62,113 nt of DNA, taken from assembly GCA_013824715.1 (NCBI GenBank), contig PNOH01000028.1:1-62113 (forward strand), in the 5' to 3' direction. The position numbers were made by a program, and so were the translations under genes. This DNA is from Odoribacter sp. GTDB taxonomy: Bacteria; Bacteroidota; Bacteroidia; Bacteroidales; Prolixibacteraceae. Below the pieces are notes generated by a model. That model was not told the origin of the DNA. It did no database searches and worked only from the letters and a program-made list of their open reading frames with translations. The stretch's first letter is position 1; every line of letters starts with the position of its first letter. Shown piece after piece: positions 16,787-25,516 of this stretch.

Positions 16787-19273
16787 ATGAAACGGATTTA
16801 TTTGACATTGCTTTTGCAATGTGCGGTGTTTATGGCAATCGCCCAATTTACACTGAAAGGAACGGTTAAAAATGAAGCAGGCGAATGGCTTGTTGGCGCT
16901 AACCTGGCTATCCCGAACAGTTTTACTTTGAGTAACTCATCCGATGACTCAAAGTCATCGGATGAGTTACGGACATCAACCGATTTAAACGGAATGTTTC
17001 AGTTTAAAAACCTGAAAGCCGGAAAATATCAACTGACGATTTCTTACATCGGTTTTGAAAAACAAACACTGGAAGTTAATCTTATCGGTGATCAAACTCT
17101 GGATGTCGTACTGAAACAGGCCATCTTTATGACTGAAGAAATTCTGATCTCGGCTAACCGGGTCAAGGAAAAAACTCCGGTTGCCTTTACAACTGTTGAA
17201 AAATCAGAAATCAGGAATAACAATTTAGGGCAGGATATTCCATATCTGCTTGGATTGACGCCTTCATTTGTAACTACTTCGGATGCCGGAACTGGCGTGG
17301 GCTATACCAGTTTCAGGATACGTGGAACCGACATGAACCGGATTAATGTGACGGTGAACGGCATCCCGATGAACGATGCAGAATCGCACGGTACCTGGTG
17401 GGTTGATATTCCCGATCTGGCTTCTTCGACCGATAACATTCAGGTGCAGCGTGGCGTTGGTACTTCAACCAATGGCGCCGCAGCTTTTGGGGCAACGATT
17501 AATCTGCAAACCACCAGGATTAATAAAGACGCTTCTGCCGAATACAGCGCTTCGGCGGGTTCATTCGGAACAATGAAAAATACAGTTGGGGTGAGTTCCG
17601 GACGGATCAACGGGAAATTTTCGTTCGACGCCCGCTTATCTAAAATTAGTTCCGATGGATTTATTGACCGTGCCTCCTCAAACCTGAAATCCTTTTTTAT
17701 TTCCGGAGGGTATTTTACGGCAAATTCGATCCTGAAAGTCAATATTTTTTCAGGACTGGAAGAAACATATCAGGCATGGAATGGAGTGCCTTCAGTACGT
17801 TTGAACAACGATTTGGCCGGGATGCAACGTTATGCCGACCATTGGCTCTATTCGCAGAAGCAAGTGGATGAGATGGTTGATTCCGACAACCGCACATACA
17901 ATATGTACACATACGAAAATGAAGTTGATCACTATCAGCAGGATCATTATCAGGCCTTGTTTTCGCATCAGATCAATGAATTGTTCAGTGTAAATGCCAG
18001 CCTGTTTTATACTGCAGGAAAAGGTTACTACGAACAATACAAAGCGGGCCAGAAATTAGCTGATTACCTGATTACTCCTCCTGTTTATGGTGGTGAGATC
18101 ATTAAAAAGTCGGATTTGATCAGACGGAAATGGCTCGATAATGATTTCTACGGAATGACCTTTTCGGTCAACAGGAAACAGGAAACCCGTGAATTTACCT
18201 TCGGCGGCGGATACAACGTTTACGACGGTAATCATTTCGGAAAAGTAATCTGGATGCGCAATGCCGGAAATTCAGATTTGAACCATGAATGGTACCGGGG
18301 TACCGGTCTGAAAAAGGATTTTAACCTGTATGCCAAATATTATTACGAGCTTGCCGAAAACCTGAACCTGTTTGCTGATTTGCAGTACCGGAAAATTGAT
18401 TACCAGATTGATGGAACGGATGATGATTTGCGTGGCCTGAAACAATCGCACAAATTTGAGTTTTTCAATCCTAAGGTTGGTATTTATTACCTGTTGAATG
18501 AAAAGCAAAGCCTGTACGTTAACTTTGCGCGTGCCAACCGGGAACCCAACCGCGACAATTATGTGGATGCCGATCCAAAAGGAAAACAACCTGAATTTGA
18601 GACCTTGAATGATTTTGAATTCGGCTACAAATACAATTCCAGCCGCCTGGCTTTGGGAGTGAATGCCTATTACATGATGTACCAGAACCAGTTAATCCTG
18701 ACTGGAGAAATCAATGACGTGGGCGCGCCAATCATGACCAATGTTGACAACAGTTACCGCGCCGGACTGGAACTTATGGCCGGAATGAAGCTTTCTGAGA
18801 AATTGAAATGGGATGTAAACCTGACATTCAGCAAAAATAAAATTCAGGATTTTACCGATTTTGTTGATGATTGGGACAATGGCGGACAAATTGAAACCAA
18901 ACTGGGAAGCACTGACCTTGCCTTTTCTCCGGAACTGATTGCCAACAGCCAGCTTAGCTGGAAGGCTGTCAAAGGTTTAAACATTAGCCTGCAATCGTAT
19001 TCAGTAAGCAGTCAATACATAGACAATACATCAAGCAATGATCGCAAACTGGATGCCTACCTATTGAATAATCTGAAATTTACTTATCATGTTCCCCAGA
19101 AATTCGCCAAAGAGTTTAACCTTCACCTGATGGTAAATAACCTTTTCAATACCGAATATGAAAGCAATGCCTGGGTTTATTCCTATGTTTTGGAAGGTGA
19201 GCGATATGCGATGGACGGTTATTTTCCACAAGCCGGAATCAATTTTATGGCTGGATTGGATATTAAATTCTAA
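16787..19273 (+). CDS. TonB-dependent receptor, probable thiamin(-precursor) transporter
   Basis: An 828-residue outer-membrane receptor. It has a signal peptide (cleavage near IAQF), a carboxypeptidase-regulatory-like domain (about 23-108), a plug domain (about 120-240, with the INVTVNGIPMNDAESHGTW strand including NGIPMNDAE) and a 22-strand barrel ending in the aromatic terminal strand MAGLDIKF. The TPP riboswitch directly upstream implies thiamin or a thiamin precursor as ligand; riboswitch-controlled receptors of this kind are known in Bacteroidota. It is monocistronic, with no partner permease adjacent. A perfect palindrome is inserted in frame at 16,932-16,970, adding an Asp/Ser-rich loop (NSSDDSKSSDEL). 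Confidence 0.93.
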   Translation: MKRIYLTLLLQCAVFMAIAQFTLKGTVKNEAGEWLVGANLAIPNSFTLSNSSDDSKSSDELRTSTDLNGMFQFKNLKAGKYQLTISYIGFEKQTLEVNLIGDQTLDVVLKQAIFMTEEILISANRVKEKTPVAFTTVEKSEIRNNNLGQDIPYLLGLTPSFVTTSDAGTGVGYTSFRIRGTDMNRINVTVNGIPMNDAESHGTWWVDIPDLASSTDNIQVQRGVGTSTNGAAAFGATINLQTTRINKDASAEYSASAGSFGTMKNTVGVSSGRINGKFSFDARLSKISSDGFIDRASSNLKSFFISGGYFTANSILKVNIFSGLEETYQAWNGVPSVRLNNDLAGMQRYADHWLYSQKQVDEMVDSDNRTYNMYTYENEVDHYQQDHYQALFSHQINELFSVNASLFYTAGKGYYEQYKAGQKLADYLITPPVYGGEIIKKSDLIRRKWLDNDFYGMTFSVNRKQETREFTFGGGYNVYDGNHFGKVIWMRNAGNSDLNHEWYRGTGLKKDFNLYAKYYYELAENLNLFADLQYRKIDYQIDGTDDDLRGLKQSHKFEFFNPKVGIYYLLNEKQSLYVNFARANREPNRDNYVDADPKGKQPEFETLNDFEFGYKYNSSRLALGVNAYYMMYQNQLILTGEINDVGAPIMTNVDNSYRAGLELMAGMKLSEKLKWDVNLTFSKNKIQDFTDFVDDWDNGGQIETKLGSTDLAFSPELIANSQLSWKAVKGLNISLQSYSVSSQYIDNTSSNDRKLDAYLLNNLKFTYHVPQKFAKEFNLHLMVNNLFNTEYESNAWVYSYVLEGERYAMDGYFPQAGINFMAGLDIKF
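16932..16970. repeat. Perfect palindromic element inside the TonB receptor gene
   Basis: GTAACTCATCCGATGACT, loop CAA, then its exact reverse complement: an 18-bp stem with a 3-nt loop. It is in frame and stop-free, encoding a polar loop between two strands of the N-terminal domain. A similarly built palindrome lies at 61,796-61,832. Confidence 0.95.
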
Positions 19274-19280
19274 GGGAAAT

Positions 19281-19363
19281 GTTACGGGTTACGGGTTGCG
19301 GGTTGCGAACAACACGTAACCCGTAACATTTTCATTGCTAACTGTGACTGAACACTGCCAACT
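19281..19363. repeat. Composite 3'-end repeat: GGTTACGG inverted repeat plus CAGT-type words
   Basis: GTTACGGGTTACG (19,281) pairs exactly with CGTAACCCGTAAC (19,315), with GGTTGCGGGTTGCG between; 12 bp later comes AACTGTGACTGAACACTGCC. The same two-part arrangement occurs at 53,023-53,111. It lies between two convergent genes and may act as a terminator. Confidence 0.75.
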
Positions 19364-19366
19364 GTT

Positions 19367-19567
19367 TTACGGATTCATATCCTTCAAAATCTTCTCGACC
19401 TCTGCTTCGGTTTTATGCAGTTTGTCTTTGCAGATAGTGATCAGTGCCGAAACACGGCTAACCTGTTCAGCAAGTTCATCCACATCGAGTTCTTCGTTTT
19501 CAATCTTTTCCAGAATTTCTTCAATTTCTGTGATTGCTTCTTTGTAAGTTACTTTTTTCGTTGCCAT
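19367..19567 (-). CDS. xseB: Exodeoxyribonuclease VII small subunit
   Basis: A 66-residue XseB, a coiled helical hairpin (residues 5-30 and 35-62) with the conserved TYKEAITEIEEILEKIE core and the ELDVDELAEQVSRVSALI segment. It forms the multi-subunit stalk around XseA in the ATP-independent single-strand exonuclease. I start at the MATKK ATG (19,567); an upstream in-frame start adds five residues. It follows xseA by a 119-bp gap rich in TTCAAAGTTTCAAG-like words, and its stop is followed by a CAGT-type repeat. Confidence 0.93.
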   Translation of the reverse strand: MATKKVTYKEAITEIEEILEKIENEELDVDELAEQVSRVSALITICKDKLHKTEAEVEKILKDMNP

Positions 19568-19686
19568 ATCTATAAAGTTCAAAGTTTCAAGTTCAAAATT
19601 CCAAGTTTGTCAAATGTTAGACTGTACCATCGGGATTTGTTTATTTTCTTATTTCTTATTTTTTGTTCGATATTCGATATTGGTTA

Positions 19687-21135
19687 TTATTTATTGGATA
19701 TTTCCTTCACTGTGCTTCTCACCGATCCATCACTTAAGCGGGTTTGGATCTGGTCGCCTTCTGCTATTTGTTTTACTGATTTTATGATCTTCCCGTTGAT
19801 CATGGTTAGCGAATAGCCCCGTTTCAGAATATTATTCGGATCAACCAAACGGAGTTTTTCATGAATCAAATCCAGGTTTTTCTTTTCATACCTAATCGTT
19901 TCCATGGTTCTGATTTTGATTAAATGCTGAAACTGATTCAGGATGTTTTTATTCATGATCACTTTTTCGCGGAAAATGTAATTCAATTTATTTCCAAAAT
20001 GATCGAGTTGATGGGTTTCTCCTGTGATAAAATGGCTGGTAAGATTTTTAGTTTCCACCATCAGCTTTTTCAATTCCGATTGCTGCCCTTTCAGGAATGC
20101 TTCTGTTCGGTTTGCAAGGTGAATACCCGCTATGCCAAGCCGGTTTTGATGAGCGACAATTAGTTGATTTACCAAATCATGCAACTGGTCTGTTGCTTCA
20201 GTCAACCTGTTTTTATGGTCCTCAAGCTGATCGGATATCAATTCTCCGAAATGATTTTCGATTTCCTTCAATTCCTGCCAAAACCTGAGAGCTCCTGCAA
20301 TCAGGAATTCGGCAACAGCGGTAGGGGTTTTCATGCGGGTGTGTGAAACCAGATCAATCACGGTGTCATCTTTGTCGTGCCCAATGCCTGTAATTACTGG
20401 AAGCGGAAACTGTGCAACATGGAAAGCCAGTTCGTACTGATCGAAACAGGCAAGATCAAGTTGAGCGCCACCGCCACGAATAATAACCACCGCATCAAAT
20501 AAATCTTCGTATTCATAAATCCGGTCAAGGGCAATCATGATGCTGCGCGGGGCTTCACCCCCCTGCATAACTGCCGGGAAAAGTTTGGTATAAAATACGA
20601 ACTGATGAGGGTTGTTATGTAATTGGTTCAGGAAATCCTGTAATCCGGCAGCAGTGGGCGACGAAATAACTGCAATTCGCTGAGGGACCAATGGCAATTC
20701 GAGTTCCTTGTTCATTTCGAATACCCCATCTTCCTGAAGCCGACGGATAATTTCGCGGCGCTGCCTGGCCAGATCACCCAGCGTATAAACCGGATCAATG
20801 TCGCGGATATTAAGACTGAGACCATAAACCTCGTGGTATTCAACTTTGGCTTGCAATAATACTTTCAAACCTTCAGTAAAAACCTGACCGGTAGTTGTCT
20901 CGAAATATGGTTTAAGCATCCTTAAAGTGTAGGACCAAATGGTAGCCCGGCATCGTGCAATCACGGTATCCGTTCCCTGTTCCGTTTCAATCAGGTCGAG
21001 ATAGCAATGCCCGCTGCGGTTGATGGTCATTTCGCTGATTTCAGCTCTCACCCATACTGGCATTGAGAAAGTCTCTTCCAGACTACCTTTCACCCGGCTT
21101 TGTAATTCAGAAAGTGTAATTTGCTGATCGCTCAT
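19687..21135 (-). CDS. xseA: Exodeoxyribonuclease VII large subunit
   Basis: A 482-residue catalytic subunit of exonuclease VII, which degrades single-stranded DNA to oligonucleotides in repair. The N-terminal OB fold (about 5-105) binds ssDNA. The nuclease core (about 125-340) includes the P.IAVISSPTAAGLQDF strand, VVIIRGGGAQLDL and TGIGHDKDDTVIDLVSHTRMKTPTAVAE, cut here into its two halves IGHDKDDT and RMKTPTAVAE. A long coiled-coil stalk (about 280-430) and a small C-terminal domain follow (RGYSLTMINGK). The start ATG overlaps the TGA stop of the upstream protease by 4 bp (ATGA). Confidence 0.97.
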   Translation of the reverse strand: MSDQQITLSELQSRVKGSLEETFSMPVWVRAEISEMTINRSGHCYLDLIETEQGTDTVIARCRATIWSYTLRMLKPYFETTTGQVFTEGLKVLLQAKVEYHEVYGLSLNIRDIDPVYTLGDLARQRREIIRRLQEDGVFEMNKELELPLVPQRIAVISSPTAAGLQDFLNQLHNNPHQFVFYTKLFPAVMQGGEAPRSIMIALDRIYEYEDLFDAVVIIRGGGAQLDLACFDQYELAFHVAQFPLPVITGIGHDKDDTVIDLVSHTRMKTPTAVAEFLIAGALRFWQELKEIENHFGELISDQLEDHKNRLTEATDQLHDLVNQLIVAHQNRLGIAGIHLANRTEAFLKGQQSELKKLMVETKNLTSHFITGETHQLDHFGNKLNYIFREKVIMNKNILNQFQHLIKIRTMETIRYEKKNLDLIHEKLRLVDPNNILKRGYSLTMINGKIIKSVKQIAEGDQIQTRLSDGSVRSTVKEISNK

Positions 21136-22778
21136 CGTTTTGTTTTCACCAGTTTAAACCTTTCTTCCTTTTCGCCTGAACGAATAGTAAGAAACAATAC
21201 TCCTTGAGGCAAATTATCCAGATTTTGTAGTACAATCTGTTCAGAAGATCCGAAAGTTGACTGCCATACCATAATTCCCTGAAGGTTATAAATGCTGACC
21301 AAACAGGGTTGAGCAGAGTTTGGAGTGGTGTTTTGAATCAGGAGATAATCACTAAACGGATTCGGTAAAACCAACCATGAGTTTTTCAAAACCTGGTTTT
21401 GTACACTGCTCACTTTCAGGTATTTATCTGCTTTTCCGAAATCAGGAATGCCAAAGCCCAGCAACGAATCGGGTTTGCTGTATTGGTGTGCGCTTTGCTC
21501 AATGGCCATTTTTAACTGTTTCACATTGGCATACGGATTGGCCTGAAGCAGACAAGCGCCCATTCCGGCCAAAACCGGCGACGAGAAAGATGTTCCGCTC
21601 GAATAGCCCAAAACCCCGCTACTGGTTACCAAATAGGTTGACCAGCCAACCGCTGCCACATTAGGTTTTATTGCTCCTCCGAAAGCAGGGCCATAAGAAC
21701 TGAATGCAGCACGAACCCCGTTTTTATCTACTGCTGCCACAGCAATCACATTTTCGCCATCCGATGGAGCTATGATTTTTTTCCACGCCTTGCTTCCTTC
21801 GTTGCCGGCACTGCAAAAAACCAGGATGCCTTTACGGAAAGCCATGTTGGCGCCCTGTGTTACACGGGTAGTTTTCCCGTTGATGTCGGAATACGGATGG
21901 CTCATTTTGGTATCATCAAACGAATAATAACCCAACGATGAATTGATGACATCTACCCCCAAACTATCGGCCAGCTCGGCGGCAGCAACCCAGTTGTCTT
22001 CTTCAATCAGGTATTCGGTGGTCACATCTTCCGAACGGAAAAGGTAATAGGACGCATCCGGAGCGGTACCAATCAGTAGTCCGGGAACGTTGCCGCCCAT
22101 GCACGAAAGTACGCTCATTCCGTGGGAATGCTGCTGGAATACATCCGATTTTGGATCAACAAAATCCCGGGTTCCAAGTATGCGTTTTGTGATCCTAAGA
22201 CTATCGAAGGCTGCAATTTGGCTGACATGCCAGAATCCGGCATCCAGTACTGCAATCTGAATTCCTTTCCCCCTGAATCCCTGGCCATGAAGGTACTGAC
22301 CGTTCAATTGGGTTAATTGGCTGATGGAAGCCCCATAAGTTGCCGGTCCAATGTCAGCTTGCAGGTCATCTTCATTGAATTTGTTCCTTGCCGATTTTAA
22401 TACATTGGCCGGACGTGTATATTGCACGGAAGCCACAAACGGAAGAGCCGCAATTTTTCTGATTTGCGCTGTGTCTGCAATTCGTACAGTGACGCCATTC
22501 AGCCATTTCGAAGTATGAAAAATCTCAAGCCCTCTCTTTTTAAGACTATCCAGATATACCGTGGATACTGGCAGGTCGGTTTCGTCAATGGCAATATGCT
22601 GCCTGACACGCCTGTTAATGGCCCGTTGTGACAAGAAAACTTCTGGTTTGCTGATCTGGTAAGGCGTTCCTTTCTTGTCTTTCAGTTGCACCCAATAGTA
22701 ACTTTTGGGAGTACTTTGTGCAAACGATATAAATTCGACCAGTAAAAAAAACCATAAAATAATCAGTTTTGTCTTCAT
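21132..22778 (-). CDS. Subtilisin-like S8 protease with T9SS type A sorting domain
   Basis: A 548-residue secreted serine protease: signal peptide (1-20), a propeptide-like inhibitor region (about 25-125), and an S8 catalytic domain (about 150-450) with Asp179 (IAVLDAGF), His219 (HSHGMS), oxyanion Asn326 (AGNEGS) and nucleophile Ser397 (GTSFSSP). From about residue 468 a T9SS C-terminal sorting domain starts (PNPFSDYL...) and ends in KLVKTKR. It should be exported by the type IX system and anchored or released at the cell surface. It sits between a YwqK-type gene (9-bp gap) and xseA (4-bp overlap). Confidence 0.93.
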   Translation of the reverse strand: MKTKLIILWFFLLVEFISFAQSTPKSYYWVQLKDKKGTPYQISKPEVFLSQRAINRRVRQHIAIDETDLPVSTVYLDSLKKRGLEIFHTSKWLNGVTVRIADTAQIRKIAALPFVASVQYTRPANVLKSARNKFNEDDLQADIGPATYGASISQLTQLNGQYLHGQGFRGKGIQIAVLDAGFWHVSQIAAFDSLRITKRILGTRDFVDPKSDVFQQHSHGMSVLSCMGGNVPGLLIGTAPDASYYLFRSEDVTTEYLIEEDNWVAAAELADSLGVDVINSSLGYYSFDDTKMSHPYSDINGKTTRVTQGANMAFRKGILVFCSAGNEGSKAWKKIIAPSDGENVIAVAAVDKNGVRAAFSSYGPAFGGAIKPNVAAVGWSTYLVTSSGVLGYSSGTSFSSPVLAGMGACLLQANPYANVKQLKMAIEQSAHQYSKPDSLLGFGIPDFGKADKYLKVSSVQNQVLKNSWLVLPNPFSDYLLIQNTTPNSAQPCLVSIYNLQGIMVWQSTFGSSEQIVLQNLDNLPQGVLFLTIRSGEKEERFKLVKTKR

Positions 22779-22787
22779 ATCATCTGC

Positions 22788-23588
22788 TTAACGGTTTTGC
22801 ATCAATCGCATGTATTCCTCCGGATTCTGTATGAATTTTTCAGGATCAGGAATACTATCTCCTCTTGGTTTAAATATTACCGACTTTATTTTATCAATGC
22901 TGTCCTGAACTTCAGGGTTCAGTAATTTTCCAAGATCGAATATCAGTGTGTAAAGCAGGTTACCTTCCTGATCGAAGTATTTCCAATTCTGATCGCGGGC
23001 ATCGTTCTGATAGCTGGCATCCAATTCAGGTTGGCCGTTTGGAAACCATGTTTTGAATGTTCCGCTCCGCCTTCCTCCTGAATAATTACATTCCAGAAAA
23101 GGCTTTCCATCCTGAAAATAAGTGCGGTAAATTCCGTGCAGTTTATTGTTTTGCCAATTCGATTCTTCCAGCAATTCTCCGGTTTTGTAGAATCGTTTGC
23201 CGGTTCCGGTTTTTTGTCCCGCAACATAAGTTTCAGTTGAGATCACTTTCGAATGGAGCAGGTAAGTCCATTCTCCGGTTTTCTTTTGCCCTTTATATTT
23301 TCCCCTGGCAATTAACATTCCGGTTTCATCAAACAATTGGGCTTCCGAAATTTCATTTCCTTCGGTAAAATTCATGATCGCCTTTAGCTTTCCGTTTGAA
23401 TGAAAACGTTTCATTTCGCCAATCGGCTTATCATCTTTAAAGTTTGCCTGATACAGCAGTTTCCCGTCAGCATCCTTTTTTGACCATAAGCCTTGTTTTT
23501 GCCCCTTTGCATCTATCTGATTAATTGCATTCTGGGCCAATATACTTCCTGAACTCAGGACGAATAAACAGAAGATCAATAAACGCAT
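22788..23588 (-). CDS. Exported MORN/YwqK-repeat protein
   Basis: A 266-residue protein with a signal peptide (starting at the ATG at 23,588, MRLLIFCLFVLSS) followed by eight or so MORN-like repeats of the YwqK type (GKLKAIMNFTEGN, GKYKGQKKTGEWTYL, TGELLEESNWQNNKLHG, NGQPELDASYQ). Databases often label such proteins YwqK family antitoxins, but with a signal peptide and no toxin nearby that role is unlikely. The repeats form an extended beta surface, perhaps binding envelope components. It is first gene of the operon leading to xseA/xseB. Confidence 0.8.
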   Translation of the reverse strand: MRLLIFCLFVLSSGSILAQNAINQIDAKGQKQGLWSKKDADGKLLYQANFKDDKPIGEMKRFHSNGKLKAIMNFTEGNEISEAQLFDETGMLIARGKYKGQKKTGEWTYLLHSKVISTETYVAGQKTGTGKRFYKTGELLEESNWQNNKLHGIYRTYFQDGKPFLECNYSGGRRSGTFKTWFPNGQPELDASYQNDARDQNWKYFDQEGNLLYTLIFDLGKLLNPEVQDSIDKIKSVIFKPRGDSIPDPEKFIQNPEEYMRLMQNR

Positions 23589-23726
23589 ATTTTCACAGTT
23601 TTTTCGAACCACTAAGTTAAAGATTTATTTGGCGGAAAAGGTTTTCAAAATTTTTCATTTTTGGTAATGCTTTTCAATTCCTCATAAATTAAATCCATAT
23701 TTTTAAGCCTGAAAAATAGATACCTC

Positions 23727-24191
23727 ATGCAATCATCACAATCACCCGAATTCATTCGCACTACCAGCGAACATCCCGATTTCAGGAAAATGGTCAATGC
23801 GTTGGACGAAGATCTTTATCAACGCAACGGCGATACACAAAAACAATACGAACAGTACAATCAGATTGATAAAATCAAACATGCCATTGTGATCTATTCC
23901 GAAAGAAAACCTGTAGGCTGCGGTTGTTTCAAACGGTTTGACAACGAAAGCGTTGAAATGAAACGAATGTTTGTACTTCCTGAAATGCGTGGCAAACACC
24001 TGGCTGCCAGAATGCTTCAGGAATTGGAGAAATGGGCCGTTGAAGAAGGTTACAGCAAGGCGGTACTCGAAACCGGAGTCCGTCAGGTGGAAGCCATTCG
24101 ACTTTACACACTTGCAGGTTATTCGCTCACCGGAAACTATGGGCAATACATCGGAATGAAAGACAGTATTTGCTACCGGAAAGAATTATAA
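23727..24191 (+). CDS. GNAT family N-acetyltransferase
   Basis: A 154-residue GNAT acetyltransferase. Motif A (acetyl-CoA binding) is VEMKRMFVLPEMRGKHLAARML at about 75-96, with R-x-x-G/K-x-A variant RGKHLAA. Motif B follows (EGYSKAVLETGVRQVEAIRLYTLAGY, of which AIRLYTLAGY is diagnostic). It is cytosolic, and the substrate is unknown. It is monocistronic, ending 15 bp before a perfect 10-bp-stem hairpin shared with the convergent aldo/keto reductase. Confidence 0.9.
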   Translation: MQSSQSPEFIRTTSEHPDFRKMVNALDEDLYQRNGDTQKQYEQYNQIDKIKHAIVIYSERKPVGCGCFKRFDNESVEMKRMFVLPEMRGKHLAARMLQELEKWAVEEGYSKAVLETGVRQVEAIRLYTLAGYSLTGNYGQYIGMKDSICYRKEL

Positions 24192-24206
24192 TAAAGGATT
24201 TATACA

Positions 24207-24235
24207 TAGTGAGCGGTTGACTCACCCGCTCACTA
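24207..24235. terminator. Hairpin between convergent genes
   Basis: TAGTGAGCGG pairs perfectly with CCGCTCACTA over a 9-nt loop. Neither side has a strong T-run after the stem, so the terminator role is tentative. Confidence 0.5.
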
Positions 24236-24254
24236 AAAAAGCGCTGTCGGAAAT

Positions 24255-25250
24255 TTACAATATCAGATTCAACTTATTAAGTTCCCCTGTGATCAATCCA
24301 ACTTCTTCGGCGCTCAGCTTAATGTCCAGTGCTTTGGCATTTTGAACTGCCTGAAACGTATTTCTGGCTCCAACCAATGCAATGGTTATCCCCGGTTGTT
24401 CAACGGTCCAGCGGATAACTAACTGACCGATTGTCGCATTCTTTTCTTCAGCCAGTGGTTTGATTTTTTCAAGAAATGCATTGGTCCGTTTGATATTTTC
24501 ATCGCTGAAAAACGAAAGGCCTGCCCGATGATCACCTTCGGCAAATTTGTGTCCTGGTTTCATTTTACCGGTAAGCAGTCCACGTTCCAAGGGGCTATAT
24601 GCAAGGATTGATTTTTTATTTTCTATGGTATAAGTGATTAATTCGTTTTCAATTCCACGCTTAACCATGCTGTAAGGAACCTGATCGGATACAAGTGTGA
24701 TGTATTTTTCAGCTTCCTTCATTTGTTCTGCGTTATAGTTACACACGCCGGCGTATCTAACTTTGCCATCCTGAATAAGCCGGGCAACAGCTTCCATTGT
24801 TTCCTGAATGGGTGTAGTCGGATCGGCCCAATGAATCTGGTAAAGATCAATATAATCAGTTCCCAGCAAGCGTAAACTGTCTTCGCACTCTTTGATGATA
24901 CTTTCTCTGCCTGAATAGCGATACAGGTCAATCGCTTTGCCCTGGTTATCAAAACTGTTAAAAAAAAATTCACCCTGTTTGGTATCCCAACGTAAACCAT
25001 ATTTGGTAAGGATTTGCACCTTATCACGAGGAATATTCTTTATGGCTTCACCCACAATTTCCTCACTTGTTCCCTGTCCGTAAACCGGGGCAGTGTCTAT
25101 TGATGTGACACCCAGGTCGTATGAAGCTTGTATTGCTTTAACTGAATCACGACGTTCTGTTCCTCCCCACATCCATCCACCGGCAGCCCAGGCTCCAAAT
25201 GTTACAACAGATATCTCTAAATCTGAAGTTCCTAATTTTCGATATTCCAT
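24255..25250 (-). CDS. Aldo/keto reductase
   Basis: A 331-residue NADPH-dependent oxidoreductase with the (beta/alpha)8 AKR fold. The catalytic tetrad is visible: Asp near 53 (SIDTAPVYG), Tyr near 58, Lys near 84 (LTKYGLRWD) and His near 140 (YQIHWADP). The N-terminal GTSDLEISVVTFGAWAAGG is typical of the YajO/YdjG-like branch; GARNTFQAVQNAKALD close to the C-terminus binds the cofactor phosphate. The substrate is unknown. It is monocistronic, with a TATTTTTG -7 box on the minus strand at 25,324-25,331. Confidence 0.92.
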   Translation of the reverse strand: MEYRKLGTSDLEISVVTFGAWAAGGWMWGGTERRDSVKAIQASYDLGVTSIDTAPVYGQGTSEEIVGEAIKNIPRDKVQILTKYGLRWDTKQGEFFFNSFDNQGKAIDLYRYSGRESIIKECEDSLRLLGTDYIDLYQIHWADPTTPIQETMEAVARLIQDGKVRYAGVCNYNAEQMKEAEKYITLVSDQVPYSMVKRGIENELITYTIENKKSILAYSPLERGLLTGKMKPGHKFAEGDHRAGLSFFSDENIKRTNAFLEKIKPLAEEKNATIGQLVIRWTVEQPGITIALVGARNTFQAVQNAKALDIKLSAEEVGLITGELNKLNLIL

Positions 25251-25323
25251 GATAATTAATTTTATAAATAATATTTAATCGTAAAGTCCATCCTGAAACC
25301 GATCTTTCATTTTACTTTTAAAA

Positions 25324-25331
25324 CAAAAATA
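25324..25331 (-). promoter_or_regulatory. -7 box of the aldo/keto reductase gene
   Basis: TATTTTTG on the minus strand, 73 bp upstream of the ATG, in an otherwise featureless 140-bp gap. Confidence 0.45.
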
Positions 25332-25393
25332 GAAGCTTTATTCCTATGAAACAAGTACTCATTTTTTTTCAGGACTAGACACAAAGCAATCAT

Positions 25394-25428
25394 AAAAAGC
25401 CCCGCCGGAAAATCCGACAGGGCTTTTT
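25394..25428 (-). terminator. Terminator of dnaK
   Basis: AAAAAGCCC pairs with GGGCTTTTT, with an additional CGG/CCG inner stem; a T-run follows on the minus strand. It lies 89 bp after the dnaK stop. Confidence 0.85.
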
Positions 25429-25442
25429 ATATAATTTCGAAA

Positions 25443-25516
25443 TTCAGAATCTTCTGCCTTCGACTGCATTTCGCGCTCAGGCAGCATCGCTTCGGACTTC
25501 TGTCTTCCGACTTTCC
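25443..25516 (-). repeat. GAAG-type short repeats after the dnaK stop
   Basis: On the minus strand directly after the stop codon: GGAAAGTCGGAAGACAGAAG, then TCCGAAGCGATGC and further related words. It is the same word family as at 12,683-12,734. Confidence 0.55.

Noticed and set aside
22788-23588. Toxin-antitoxin system (YwqK antitoxin label)
   Set aside because: The protein is exported, no toxin gene is adjacent, and MORN-type repeats have many other roles.
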